Below, piece by piece: positions 42,752 through 54,910 of a stretch of 64,000 nt of DNA. The stretch is taken from NCBI GenBank assembly GCA_905479575.1, contig CAJQNB010000014.1, positions 1-64,000 of the forward strand, given 5' to 3'. The number at the start of each line of letters is the position of its first letter. Within the stretch, counting starts at the first letter, position 1. A model generated the notes under the pieces. That model searched no databases, was not told where the DNA came from, and saw only the letters and a program-made list of their open reading frames with translations. The DNA comes from an uncultured Pseudophaeobacter sp. Its GTDB lineage: Bacteria > Pseudomonadota > Alphaproteobacteria > Rhodobacterales > Rhodobacteraceae. The position numbers and the translations under genes were made by a program.

Positions 42752-43752
42752 GCCTCTTTGACCGGTTGGTCGAAGCCCCTGAGGAACACCATGTTTTTCA
42801 GGCTCTCAGGGTATTGGAGGCACATTTTCGAGATCACCCCCGTCTGGGGGAGAGCCGCCGCCCTCGGCAGGATGCATTGCGTTTGGGGCAAGAGGCCGAG
42901 CTGGCCTTTCCCCCATCGACGATTGCGAATTTCTCTGCGGCGACCAAAGAGGGGCCGGCGCGGTTGACCAATCGGTTCTTTGGTCTTTTTGGACCCCAGG
43001 GCCCTTTGCCGTTGCATCTGACCGAATATGCGCGCGACCGCAAACGCAACCATCGCGACCCAACCATGGTTGCCTTTGCCGATATGCTGACGCACCGGAT
43101 GATGTCGCTGCTCTATCGGGCCTGGGCTGAGGGCGCGCCGGCGGTGAGTTTTGATCGCGATGAAGACCCTTTGGCGGATCGCGTCGCGGCATTGGCTGGC
43201 TATCATGGCAAGGGGCTGCAGCACCGCGATGAGATGCCGGATCTGGCCAAGCTGCATTTCACTGGTATCCTGGGGCAGGGGACCAAGACCCCCGCGGGGT
43301 TGGTGGCGATGCTGTCAGATTTCTTTTGTGTACCGGTACATCTGGAAGAGTTCGTCGGCAGTTGGCTGCAGCTGGAACCCGATGATCGCTGGCAGATGGG
43401 CCGGGGGCAGGGGGGCTTGGGCCAAAGCACCAGCCTGGGCGAAAAGGTCTGGAGCCGCTCTGCCAAGTTCCGCCTGCGCATCGGCCCGCTAGGGTTGGAA
43501 GACTATGAGAGGCTGCTGCCGGGAGGCGCGGCGCTGGACCGTCTGCGCGCGATTGTGCGCAGCTATGTTGGTGATTTTCTGGATTGGGATGTGAACCTGG
43601 TTCTGTCCGGCGATGCGGTGCCCCGGTCGAGCCTCGGCGGCGAGACCCGGCTTGGCCATACCAGTTGGATCCGCAGCCGACCGGACCCGGACGCAGACCA
43701 GCCGGATGTCGATGATTTGTTTTTATATCCCGGCGTCAGCTCGGGGATTTAA
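42715..43752 (+). CDS. tssG: T6SS baseplate protein TssG
   Basis: A 345-residue TssG (VasB/ImpH): LFDRLVEAPEEHHVFQALRV, FFGLFGPQGPLPLHLTEYA and WSRSAKFRLRIGPLGLEDYE are typical. It pairs with TssF in the wedge. It starts inside tssF. Confidence 0.93.
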   Translation: MATAKGPGPNDLSLFDRLVEAPEEHHVFQALRVLEAHFRDHPRLGESRRPRQDALRLGQEAELAFPPSTIANFSAATKEGPARLTNRFFGLFGPQGPLPLHLTEYARDRKRNHRDPTMVAFADMLTHRMMSLLYRAWAEGAPAVSFDRDEDPLADRVAALAGYHGKGLQHRDEMPDLAKLHFTGILGQGTKTPAGLVAMLSDFFCVPVHLEEFVGSWLQLEPDDRWQMGRGQGGLGQSTSLGEKVWSRSAKFRLRIGPLGLEDYERLLPGGAALDRLRAIVRSYVGDFLDWDVNLVLSGDAVPRSSLGGETRLGHTSWIRSRPDPDADQPDVDDLFLYPGVSSGI

Positions 43753-43777
43753 GAGTGCCTATAGGGAGTGAAATACC

Positions 43778-46501
<2,724 letters not shown>

Positions 46502-46537
46502 GTGCGGTTTTGAAACGGGGAAGAGGAAGGAGATGAG

Positions 46538-47785
46538 ATGGTCAAACATGTGGTGATGGACATCAAGAACCTGGACATAAAAGTGTCTGGGCTGGAAATG
46601 GTAGATCCGCCAAAACTGTCGTTCAAAGTTGTGATCGAGCTGGATAAGAAAATGGAGAAGGGGGCCGACAAAGACCCTCTTTTGCAGCAGGAATTCCAGG
46701 CTGCTGCCAGCGACGTGCTGGATCAGACCAAAGAGACAATTGAGAAGAAGTGTAAGATTTTTGACAAGCTCTTTGTCCAGATGGTGAACAAAGGTGCCTC
46801 TGAAAAGGAGATGCAGAAACAGCTGAAGGGCCTGAACGACGCCATCAAAAATGACGTCAAAGTTGCCGAAAAAGGCGCTGAACTGGCGGCCGCCAAAGCC
46901 TGGAGCGATCTGCAAAAGAAACGCAAGGAATGGTCCAAGTTCAAGATCAAAATTGGCGTCTCGATTGTTGGCACGCTGGCTGGGCTGGCAGTCAGTATCG
47001 CGGCCATGGCGACCTCGCCCTTTTCCGGCGGTGCGGGGGCAGCCTTTGCGATTATTGGCTTTATCAAGTCTGGCGTCAGCTTGGCACAGGATGTGGGCAA
47101 GCTGGCCATTAACATAGACCAGTCCAAAGCCATTCTGGTCAAGAACCTGGCGGTGGTTGAAAAAGCGGCCTCAAACCCGGCCCTGAACGCCACAAACGAG
47201 GCCTCTGCCGCAGTTTTCCAGGAATTTCTGGGCGTGTCGCAACCTTCGGTCAAGACGGTTGAGGACGCGGCGGATACGCTGAAAGCGAAATATGCCCAGA
47301 TGATCGTCAAGATGCATGACCTCTCCAAGACCCTGGCAAAGATCCTCAAGGAGCAGGATAAACTGAAGAAGGAGTTTTTGACCGAGGTCGGCAACAAGCT
47401 GAAAAAGCACCCGGTGAAGGATAAGAAAGCGCAGCTGGTGATGATCAGCAAGGCGCTGGATACTGCTCTGGCCAAAAACTATGCTGCGGTGCAAAGTGCC
47501 ATTGACAAGATTCAGGCCATGTATGGCGCGGCGCGGAAATGGGCCGACAATATCAAGGATCTGATGAAGCGGGTCAAAGCGCTGACGATCAAGGATCCAA
47601 AGGCACTCAAGGTGTTCCGCGAAGCGCTGAAATTTGCAGCCCTCGGGTTGTCGCCAATAGATGGCAATTCCATCGCAACCGGGGTCAAGGATTTGGCGTT
47701 GGGGGTTGGCGGCGCAGCAGGCGGTTATGTTTATGACAAACTGACCAGCAAAGCCCTGGATGGCACCGTTTTTGACGCGGCCTAA
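46538..47785 (+). CDS. helical protein with central hydrophobic segment, candidate T6SS pore-forming effector
   Basis: A 415-residue protein, no family recognised. It is almost all helical, with Lys/Asp/Glu-rich coiled-coil-like segments (about 30-135 and 215-345) around one hydrophobic stretch at about residues 138-190 (VSIVGTLAGLAVSIAAMATS, AAFAIIGFIKSGVSL). A long helical bundle with one central hydrophobic hairpin is the layout of alpha-pore-forming toxins, for example ClyA-, Cry6A- or XaxA-type. There is no signal peptide, as expected of T6SS cargo. It has a good AAGGAG site and lies between tssH and an ion channel gene. The toxin idea is inference; a scaffold role is also possible. Confidence 0.45.
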   Translation: MVKHVVMDIKNLDIKVSGLEMVDPPKLSFKVVIELDKKMEKGADKDPLLQQEFQAAASDVLDQTKETIEKKCKIFDKLFVQMVNKGASEKEMQKQLKGLNDAIKNDVKVAEKGAELAAAKAWSDLQKKRKEWSKFKIKIGVSIVGTLAGLAVSIAAMATSPFSGGAGAAFAIIGFIKSGVSLAQDVGKLAINIDQSKAILVKNLAVVEKAASNPALNATNEASAAVFQEFLGVSQPSVKTVEDAADTLKAKYAQMIVKMHDLSKTLAKILKEQDKLKKEFLTEVGNKLKKHPVKDKKAQLVMISKALDTALAKNYAAVQSAIDKIQAMYGAARKWADNIKDLMKRVKALTIKDPKALKVFREALKFAALGLSPIDGNSIATGVKDLALGVGGAAGGYVYDKLTSKALDGTVFDAA

Positions 47786-47801
47786 CGGCTGAATATCAAC
47801 C

Positions 47802-47823
47802 GCCGGGCGCTTTGATGCCCGGC
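47802..47823 (+). other. hairpin between the candidate effector and the channel gene
   Basis: GCCGGGC-GCTTTGAT-GCCCGGC, without a T-run. It sits before the channel ribosome site and may modulate expression rather than end transcription. Confidence 0.45.
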
Positions 47824-47865
47824 AAAATACCGATGCAGTATCGCCATGACCAGTGGAGAAAACCC

Positions 47866-48723
47866 GTGAATGAGAGCGCCCAAACTCAGCTGACCCTACA
47901 AGACCGCGCCCGCGATTTTGTTGAGCGCCCGGTGGTGACCAATTCCATTCTTGGAATTATCATTTTCAACGCGGTGACCCTGGGATTGAGCACGTCGGAT
48001 ACCGTTACCCAACATGTCGGCGGCTTACTGAGCGCGGTGGACAAACTGGTCCTCACGGTCTTTGTCGCCGAATTGGCGCTCAAATTGTTTGCCTATCGGA
48101 TCAAGTTCTTTTCTTCCGCCTGGAACATTTTTGACCTGCTGGTGGTCAGTGTTGGCCTGCTTCCGGACCGGCAGGGGCTGTCGGCGCTGCGGGGGCTGCG
48201 GGTTATTCGTGCATTGCGATTGCTGTCGGTGATCCCTCAGATGCGAAAGGTGGTGCAGGCACTGCTGGATGCGCTGCCGGGCATGGGCGCCGTGATCGTC
48301 ATGATCTCGATCGTGTTTTACGTCTTTGGGGTGATGGCGACGCTGATGTATGGCGCGGCCTTTGACGAGTGGTTCGGCACACTGGGACGCTCGCTTTATT
48401 CGCTGTTCCAGATCATGACCCTGGAAAGCTGGTCCATGGGCATCGTGCGGCCGGTGATGGAAGTCTATCCCATGGCCTGGTCCTTCTTTGTGCCCTTCAT
48501 CGTCATTACCGCCTTTTCGGTGCTGAACCTTTTTATCGGTTTGCTGGTCAATACCATGCAGTCAGCGGTGGAGGCCGAGGCCGAAGCCGAGTTTGAACAA
48601 CTGCGGGACCTGGTGCGCAAGGAAACGGATCTTGTGGATGCACATGTGCTGGAGCTGCACGCGGAGCTGAAGGCGCTGCGGCAAGAACTGAGCGCGTTTA
48701 AGGGAGGTGAAAATGGCCGATAG
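47866..48723 (+). CDS. bacterial voltage-gated sodium channel (NaChBac/Nav type)
   Basis: A 285-residue six-helix ion channel. S1-S3 lie at about residues 20-100, and the S4 voltage sensor has Arg at 109, 112, 115 and 118 (LRGLRVIRALRLL). The pore helix and filter read FQIMTLESWSMG, the Glu187 ring of bacterial Nav channels, then S6 (FFVPFIVITAFSVLNLFIGLL split). A C-terminal acidic neck and coiled coil follow (EAEAEAEFEQLRDLV, LELHAELKALRQEL), as in Nav tetramers. The GTG at 47866 has GTGGAG at good spacing. It is the only ion channel in the T6SS operon, and its stop overlaps the start of the sheath fusion gene. Confidence 0.92.
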   Translation: MNESAQTQLTLQDRARDFVERPVVTNSILGIIIFNAVTLGLSTSDTVTQHVGGLLSAVDKLVLTVFVAELALKLFAYRIKFFSSAWNIFDLLVVSVGLLPDRQGLSALRGLRVIRALRLLSVIPQMRKVVQALLDALPGMGAVIVMISIVFYVFGVMATLMYGAAFDEWFGTLGRSLYSLFQIMTLESWSMGIVRPVMEVYPMAWSFFVPFIVITAFSVLNLFIGLLVNTMQSAVEAEAEAEFEQLRDLVRKETDLVDAHVLELHAELKALRQELSAFKGGENGR

Positions 48724-51700
48724 TTCGCAAAAATTCGTGGGCCGTAATCGGGCACCTCGGGTGCAGATCGAATATGATGTCGAACTTTACGGTGCTGAAA
48801 AGAAGGTGCAGCTGCCCTTTGTCATGGGTGTGATGAGCGACCTTTTGGGCAAAAGTTCCACCCCACAGCCTGCCATTGCGGATCGCAAATTCCTTGAAAT
48901 TGATGTGGATAATTTTGACGACCGCATGAAAGCCATGGCCCCACGAGCTGCCTTTACGGTGCCAAATACTCTGACCGGTGAGGGCAATCTGTCGATAGAT
49001 CTCACCTTTGAGCGCATGAAGGACTTCAGCCCTGGTGCCATTGCGTCCAAAGTGGACAGCCTGCGGCCTTTGTTGGAGGCGCGCAATCAGCTGCAAACAC
49101 TGATGGCCTATATGGATGGCAAAACCGGCGCCGAAGAGCTGATTGAGAAGATCCTGCAAAATCCCGCCTTGATGTCGACGCTGGCCGAAGGCGGGGCGAC
49201 TTCTGCCGCGGATCAGGACAGTGCCCTGGGCAGCCTGCGAGCGCTTGAAGTGCCTGAAGCCGAGCCTGACACCAGCGATGACGTGCTTGCATCCCTGGCA
49301 ACACAGACTCCATCCGAGACGGAGCAGGGGGATGGCGTGTCTGACGCCCTTGCCAGCCTTGCAGTCAACGCGCCAGAGGATCTGCCCCAGCCGGAGACAG
49401 GCGCTGAGACTGACGCCGCACTTGCGGCTTTAGCGGCCTCGGCCCCTCGCGAGCCCGCGCAGGCCGACACAGGTGAGACCGCGCTGGCAGCCCTGCGGAA
49501 TCTGGACCCAGTTGCCGAAGATCCGCCAGAGGACACGACGGATGTCTTGGGGGATCTGGCCCGCGCTGGCGAAGAGCTCCAGCAGCCTGAAACCCCGTCC
49601 AATGACGGGATCCTTCAGGACCTGGCCGCCACAGAGATACCGGAAGCCGCCGCGCCAGACCCGCTGGCGGATATCCTGTCTGATCTCGAGGCCGCGCAGC
49701 CCGAGCCTGAGGAAGGCGCGGACGATCTGGCAGATGTGTTGGGATCTTTGCAGGACGCGGCCCTACCGGAAGAGGGCTCAGACGATGGGGATCTGTCTGG
49801 TGCAATTTTGGACGAACTGGCGGCGCAAGAGCTGGAACCCGCAACCGATGTAGAAGCGGATGATCTTGCGGCGCTTCTGGATGATCTTTCTGCTGTCGCG
49901 CCGGATGAGGCAGGACGCGAAGGTGCCGACCTGACCGAGGTTCTGGGATCTCTGGCGGACAGTGAGGCAGAGCCCGACAGCGTACCACAGGTGGGCGACA
50001 TCCTGGCGGATGTTGTTACCAGCACGCCCGTCACCGCTGCAGAGGATGCACCGGACGATGATCTCGCGGATATTCTGGGCGCACTGGATCTGGGGGAAGA
50101 AACCGAGGGCTCTGAGGGTGATGTGGATTTGCAGGATATGTTGGCAGAGCTGGCACCTGCAGAACAGGACGTTTTGGATGAAACTTCGGAGCTGGATGAT
50201 GTGCTCGCCGGGCTGGAGCAAGCCGACGCCCCACGCGCACCAGAGGCCGTAAATGATCTGAATGATCTGCTGTCAGATTTGGCCAGTACAGCCCCCGCCG
50301 AAGATGGCGGGGACAGCGCCGAGGAAGCGAGCCTGGAGGGGCTGCTTGCCGATCTGGACCTGGAAGAAGACAGCCCGGACGCAGCGGTGGATGTGGACAG
50401 TATTTTGTCCGACCTGGAGGCCGCGCCGGGCCCCAATCCCGCGCCCGGTGACGCTACCGAGGGCAGCGAGGCTGCTGAGACGAGCCTGTCGGAACTGCTG
50501 GGGGCAACAGACGGGGTGGAGACAGATCTGGATGATCTGCTGGGATCCTCCGACGCAGAGGGAGGCACTTCTGAGGAGGAGCTTGACCTTGATGATCTTC
50601 TGGGGGACCTGACCAGCGACTTTGCCGAGGACCTGGATGATCCAGAAGCGGCGACCGACAGCGCAGCCATCGACACCGCAGAGAGCGCGGGGCTCGACGA
50701 TTTGTTGGCCGATTTGGACGATGCTGCCGACACTGGCTCGGTGGCGGAGAGCCAGGAGGACGTCGCGCTGGATCTGAGCGATGATCTGATGGATTTGGAT
50801 GCGCTTCTTGGCGATCTCGAAAGCGATACAGCCGCTGCGGATATTGCGCAGAGCGCGGAACTCGGGGGGGAGCAGGTCGAAGCTGAGCAACAGGCGGTTT
50901 TTGCCGAGCCTGAATTTGCCTATGGAACCATCAGTGCAGAGCGCCCTGTCGCGCAGCAGTTGACCCGAAAGCGGTTTCGCATTGCCCTGTTTGGTGATTT
51001 TTCGGGCCGGGCAGCCCGTGGTCAGGTGGAAACCGGCGATGCGCTGGCGCAGCGGCCCGGCATCCTGTTGGACCCTGATACCGTCGAAGAGGTGATTGAA
51101 GGTTTTGCCAGCCCGTTGATCCTGCCCATCGGTCAGAATGAGGGTGGCATTTCGGTCAACCTAAAAGAATTTGACGACCTGCATCCAGATGGGCTGTTTG
51201 AAAATGTTGCGCTGTTTTCCGAACTTGTGAGCCTGCGCGATCAGCTGCAGTCTGGGGTCACGGTTGAGCACGCCAGCCGCAGCCTGGCGGCCTGGGCGGC
51301 GCAATATGGCACGCCCGTACGGGCGCCAAAACGGACCTCAGCCAGCAATTCGGTGCCAGCAGATCGGCGGTTGAGCGCCTTTCAACAGCTGATTGGCGAT
51401 GCTGATAATTCCCTGCGGGAGGCCTCACCGATAGATGAGCTGCTGGCCCGGGTGGTTGGTCCCTATATTCGCGCCTTGCCCAATCCAGAGGTGCCCGCGA
51501 TGCAGGCGGCGGTGGATGCTGCCCTGTCGGACGCGATGCGCCTGGTGCTGCATCACCCGGAGTTTCAGGCGCTGGAGGCGCAGTGGCGCTCTTTGGATCT
51601 CATTGCCCGCTCGGTGGAGGTCGACGACAGTCTTGAGGTGGTGCTGTATGATGTCTCTGCTGAAGAACTGGCTGCAGATCTGGCATCTCAAGACGACCTG

Positions 51701-52714
51701 GCCAGTTGCGGCCTGACCCGATTGTTGAGCGAAGAGCCTATGGACCCGGAGCTGGGGCGGGGCGGCTATTCAGCCCTGATCGGCATGTACGGGTTTGAGG
51801 AAACCCCTCCCCATGCGGAACTGTTGGGACGGATCGCGCGGGTGGCGGCGCATGTGGATGCGCCGTTCTTTACCAGCCTGTCACCGGAATTCCTGAAAAC
51901 GGAAAAAAAGGATCGCCCAGCTGTGGTGGCCAATGCCTGGGATACCCTGCAACAGATGCCCGAGGCAGGCCATTTGGCCCTGGCCAGCCCCCGGTTCTTG
52001 CTGCGCCGTCCCTATGGCGCCAAAAGCAACCCGGTGGATGCCTTTGACTTTGAGGAGTTCTCAGAGACTGAGGGGTTGAAGGGGATGCTGTGGGGCAATC
52101 CGGTGGTGCTGGTGACCATCCTGCTGGCGCGCTCCTTCAAGCAAAATGGCGCCTCGATGCAATTGGGCTCTATCATGTCGCTGGGCGGGATGCCCTATCA
52201 CACGGTGAATGATCGTTTTGGCGATCAGGTGGCGCTGCCTTGCACCGAACGCAACATAGATCTGGACAAAATTGCCCTGGCCAATGAGCGTGGGGTGATG
52301 GCTATCAGCGCCGTCAAAGGCCGGGATGAGCTGCGTCTGACGTCGTTTTCCTCTGTTGCCGGGAGTGAGGTTCTGGGTCCTTGGAGCGGTGTTCCGGCCC
52401 CGGCCCCTTCGCCAGCGGATCCGCGCGAGAAAGCAGGCATTGCAGCTGCAAAACCCGCCGATGCTACGCCGCAGAGCGTGGAAGACAACGGCGGTTCGCA
52501 GGCGGATGATCTGGATTTGAGCGACTTGGGCCTGGATGATCTGGGCCTTGACGATCTGGATCTGGGGGACGCCGCAAGCGGCGATACTGCAGATGAAGCT
52601 GGGGATCTGGACGATCTAGACGCGCTGTTGGCGGGATTTGGCGACGATACGGATACGGAAGAGAATGATGACGAGATGGACGCCGAATTAGCGGCCCTAT
52701 TGGCGGATTTGTAA
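48713..52714 (+). CDS. giant T6SS sheath fusion: TssB, acidic linker, TssB-like, TssC-like, acidic tail
   Basis: A 1333-residue protein. Residues 1-160 are a close copy of TssB, with long identical runs. About 165-740 is an Asp/Glu/Ala/Leu-rich, probably disordered linker of imperfect DxLxxL-type repeats (DDLLGDL, DDLLADL, DILGAL). At about 750-840 KRFRIALFGDFSG and FDDLHPDGLFENVALFSELV resemble the TssB core again; about 880-1225 resembles TssC (HHPEFQALEAQWRSLDLIA, FLLRRPYGAKSNPVDAFDFE) but lacks its C-terminus. An acidic tail closes (DLSDLGLDDLGLDDLDLGD). The start at 48713 has a perfect GGAGGTGAAA site and overlaps the channel gene by 11 bases. It may be a second sheath, a cap or baseplate part, or a scaffold. 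Confidence 0.82.
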   Translation: MADSSQKFVGRNRAPRVQIEYDVELYGAEKKVQLPFVMGVMSDLLGKSSTPQPAIADRKFLEIDVDNFDDRMKAMAPRAAFTVPNTLTGEGNLSIDLTFERMKDFSPGAIASKVDSLRPLLEARNQLQTLMAYMDGKTGAEELIEKILQNPALMSTLAEGGATSAADQDSALGSLRALEVPEAEPDTSDDVLASLATQTPSETEQGDGVSDALASLAVNAPEDLPQPETGAETDAALAALAASAPREPAQADTGETALAALRNLDPVAEDPPEDTTDVLGDLARAGEELQQPETPSNDGILQDLAATEIPEAAAPDPLADILSDLEAAQPEPEEGADDLADVLGSLQDAALPEEGSDDGDLSGAILDELAAQELEPATDVEADDLAALLDDLSAVAPDEAGREGADLTEVLGSLADSEAEPDSVPQVGDILADVVTSTPVTAAEDAPDDDLADILGALDLGEETEGSEGDVDLQDMLAELAPAEQDVLDETSELDDVLAGLEQADAPRAPEAVNDLNDLLSDLASTAPAEDGGDSAEEASLEGLLADLDLEEDSPDAAVDVDSILSDLEAAPGPNPAPGDATEGSEAAETSLSELLGATDGVETDLDDLLGSSDAEGGTSEEELDLDDLLGDLTSDFAEDLDDPEAATDSAAIDTAESAGLDDLLADLDDAADTGSVAESQEDVALDLSDDLMDLDALLGDLESDTAAADIAQSAELGGEQVEAEQQAVFAEPEFAYGTISAERPVAQQLTRKRFRIALFGDFSGRAARGQVETGDALAQRPGILLDPDTVEEVIEGFASPLILPIGQNEGGISVNLKEFDDLHPDGLFENVALFSELVSLRDQLQSGVTVEHASRSLAAWAAQYGTPVRAPKRTSASNSVPADRRLSAFQQLIGDADNSLREASPIDELLARVVGPYIRALPNPEVPAMQAAVDAALSDAMRLVLHHPEFQALEAQWRSLDLIARSVEVDDSLEVVLYDVSAEELAADLASQDDLASCGLTRLLSEEPMDPELGRGGYSALIGMYGFEETPPHAELLGRIARVAAHVDAPFFTSLSPEFLKTEKKDRPAVVANAWDTLQQMPEAGHLALASPRFLLRRPYGAKSNPVDAFDFEEFSETEGLKGMLWGNPVVLVTILLARSFKQNGASMQLGSIMSLGGMPYHTVNDRFGDQVALPCTERNIDLDKIALANERGVMAISAVKGRDELRLTSFSSVAGSEVLGPWSGVPAPAPSPADPREKAGIAAAKPADATPQSVEDNGGSQADDLDLSDLGLDDLGLDDLDLGDAASGDTADEAGDLDDLDALLAGFGDDTDTEENDDEMDAELAALLADL

Positions 52715-52760
52715 TGACGAAATTTGATTTGGCAGCGGTGTATTTTCACCCAGTTTTTAA

Positions 52761-52776
52761 CCCGATCGTGATCGGG
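52761..52776 (+). promoter_or_regulatory. hairpin just upstream of the vgrG ribosome site
   Basis: CCCGAT-CGTG-ATCGGG, 13 bases before the ATG and touching the AAAGGAGGAG ribosome site. It could influence translation of vgrG. Confidence 0.45.
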
Positions 52777-52789
52777 GAAAGGAGGAGCC

Positions 52790-54901
52790 ATGGTTGAGAG
52801 CAAAGCACATGACAGTGACATGGTCTGGATGTCCGGCAGTTATTCTGTACGGGATCTTTTGCTGAAACGTGCCATTGTGCGCGAAGGCCTGAGCAAGCTG
52901 ACTGAGACCACAGTCGAGTTTCAGTCCAAAAACAAAGCAATCAAACTGGAAGATATCGTTGGTCAGACGATGAACCTGCATGTCCAGACCGAGGGCGGCA
53001 CAGATCAGAAGTTTTCGGGTCTCTGTATCTCGGTGGAAAACATGGGGTTTCGCGATGGCTATGGGCTCTATGTGGCAGAGGTGCGCCCCTGGTTCTGGCT
53101 GTTGACACGTACGACAGATAGCCGGGTTTTTCAGGAGCTTTCTGCGGTGGATGTCATCAAGCAGATTTTCAGTGAAAACGGTTTCACCGACTTTCGTGAT
53201 CGTTTGAGCGAAAGCTACGAGGCGCGCGACTATTGCCTGCAATACCGCGAGACCGACTATGATTTTATCTGTCGCCTGATGGAAGAGGAGGGGATCTACT
53301 TCTACTTTGACAGCAGCAGCGATAAAAACGCGGCAGAAACACTGGTGCTGTGTGACGGGATGAGCGGTCATTCACCAGTGAACGGCAAATCACAGGTCGA
53401 GTTCCACGCCCGCGATGATCGGGACCGTCGCCGCGAAGATCATATTTCTGAGTGGGCACATGAAGAAGTGCTGACCACCGGCAAGGTGACTCTGAATGAT
53501 TTTGATTTCCTGTCACCGGCTGCGGATCTGAAAGTTAAAAATGCCATTCCCAAAGGCAGTCATAGCCACAAGGATTTTGAGCATTACGATTACCAGGGCC
53601 ATTATCGCAAAGACACCGGTCTGGGGAACAAACGCGCCCGAGTTCAGATGGAGGCGGAGGCAGTCCGGCACAAGCGCTGGCGCGGGGCTGGCAGTCTGCG
53701 GACCTTGGGCACCGGCTATACCTTTCAATTGAAAAACCACCCGGATAAGCCGGCCAATGGTGAATACCTGGTGGTGGATGCCGTGCACTATTTACAGGTC
53801 GCAGGGGACTACAACGAACGGGAAAAACGCACGACTGCAGCGGCTGAAGCAGGTGAAATGCGCCATGACATCAAGCCGCGCAACATGGACTTCCCAGAAG
53901 AAATCAAAGGCGATGCCTATGCCAGCACTTTTGGTGCCATCGAAAAGCACGAGCAATTTCGCGCCCCTCTCGCCACCAAATGGCCGCAGGTTCCGGGGCT
54001 GCAAACAGCAACTGTGGTTGGCCCCAGCGGCGAAGAGATCCTGACTGATAAACACGGCCGCATCAAGATTGAGTTCCACTGGGACCGTGAAGGCGATGCA
54101 GATGAGAAATCCTCTTGTTTTGTGCGGGTTGTGACGCCCTGGTCGGGGAAAAACTGGGGCATGGTTGCGGTGCCGCGCATCGGCCAGGAAGTGGTGGTGC
54201 AGTTTGAGGATGGCAATCCGGATCGCCCGATCTGTACCGGTATGTTGTATAATGCCGATACCATGCCACCCTATACCTACCCGGATGATCAGACACAGCT
54301 GGGCATCAAAACCAACTCCTCCAAGGGCGGCGGCGGTTACAATGAGCTGATGTTCGACGACAAAAAGGGCGAAGAACTGATGCGGGTGCAGGCGGAAAAA
54401 GATCATCAGATGTTGATCAAAGACCGCTCAGCCGTCACCATCGGTCTGGACGCGCCGGAACCGGATGCGCCTGGCACCGATGAAAAAAGCTATGCCATGA
54501 CCGTCAAACAGCACATGGATGAGGTGGTCAAAAGCGGCAACCGTACAGAGGTGGTTGAAACTGGCGACAAGGCGGAAACCATTCAGACAGGCAACATGAC
54601 CCTGGATGTGGACACCGGAAACTTGACCGAGACCATCGCCAAGGGCAATCATGATGAAACCGTCAGTCTTGGCAATATCTCGGTGGATGCCACGGCCGGC
54701 AAAATTAAAATGACAGCTGGTCTGGAGATCTTGCTACAGGTCGGGCCTTCGTCGGTGAAGATCGACAATTCAGGTGTGACGATCAAAGGACCTATGATCA
54801 AAGTCGAAGGCAGTGCCATGGTTGAGGCCAAGGCCCCAATGACAACCGTCAAAGGGGACGCGATGCTGACCCTTAAAGGCGGCCTGACGATGATCAACTA
54901 G
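52790..54901 (+). CDS. vgrG: T6SS spike protein VgrG (TssI)
   Basis: A 703-residue VgrG. It has the gp27-like part with DYDFICRLMEEEGIYFYFD, and the gp5-like part with GRIKIEFHWDREGDADEKSS, FVRVVTPWSGKNWGMVAVPR (split) and EVVVQFEDGNPDRPICTGM, then a beta-helix needle with KSGNRTEVVETGDKAETIQ-type repeats. There is no extra C-terminal effector domain. It forms the spike on Hcp. GGAGGAG precedes the ATG. Confidence 0.95.
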   Translation: MVESKAHDSDMVWMSGSYSVRDLLLKRAIVREGLSKLTETTVEFQSKNKAIKLEDIVGQTMNLHVQTEGGTDQKFSGLCISVENMGFRDGYGLYVAEVRPWFWLLTRTTDSRVFQELSAVDVIKQIFSENGFTDFRDRLSESYEARDYCLQYRETDYDFICRLMEEEGIYFYFDSSSDKNAAETLVLCDGMSGHSPVNGKSQVEFHARDDRDRRREDHISEWAHEEVLTTGKVTLNDFDFLSPAADLKVKNAIPKGSHSHKDFEHYDYQGHYRKDTGLGNKRARVQMEAEAVRHKRWRGAGSLRTLGTGYTFQLKNHPDKPANGEYLVVDAVHYLQVAGDYNEREKRTTAAAEAGEMRHDIKPRNMDFPEEIKGDAYASTFGAIEKHEQFRAPLATKWPQVPGLQTATVVGPSGEEILTDKHGRIKIEFHWDREGDADEKSSCFVRVVTPWSGKNWGMVAVPRIGQEVVVQFEDGNPDRPICTGMLYNADTMPPYTYPDDQTQLGIKTNSSKGGGGYNELMFDDKKGEELMRVQAEKDHQMLIKDRSAVTIGLDAPEPDAPGTDEKSYAMTVKQHMDEVVKSGNRTEVVETGDKAETIQTGNMTLDVDTGNLTETIAKGNHDETVSLGNISVDATAGKIKMTAGLEILLQVGPSSVKIDNSGVTIKGPMIKVEGSAMVEAKAPMTTVKGDAMLTLKGGLTMIN

Positions 54902-54910
54902 GTGGGAAAT

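Noticed and set aside
43290..43299. CCCCGCGGGG inside tssG
   Set aside because: Shares only the GC core and lacks the GT/AC arms; expected by chance in GC-rich coding DNA.
49615..50733. Ser-rich minus-strand frame of 372 codons
   Set aside because: It is the antisense of the acidic repeat linker of the sheath fusion; Asp/Leu-rich codons read as Ser/Arg on the other strand.
49381..50900. Repeat-rich DNA suggesting a CRISPR or tandem array
   Set aside because: The repeats are imperfect codon-level Asp/Leu motifs in a coding frame, without constant repeats and unique spacers.
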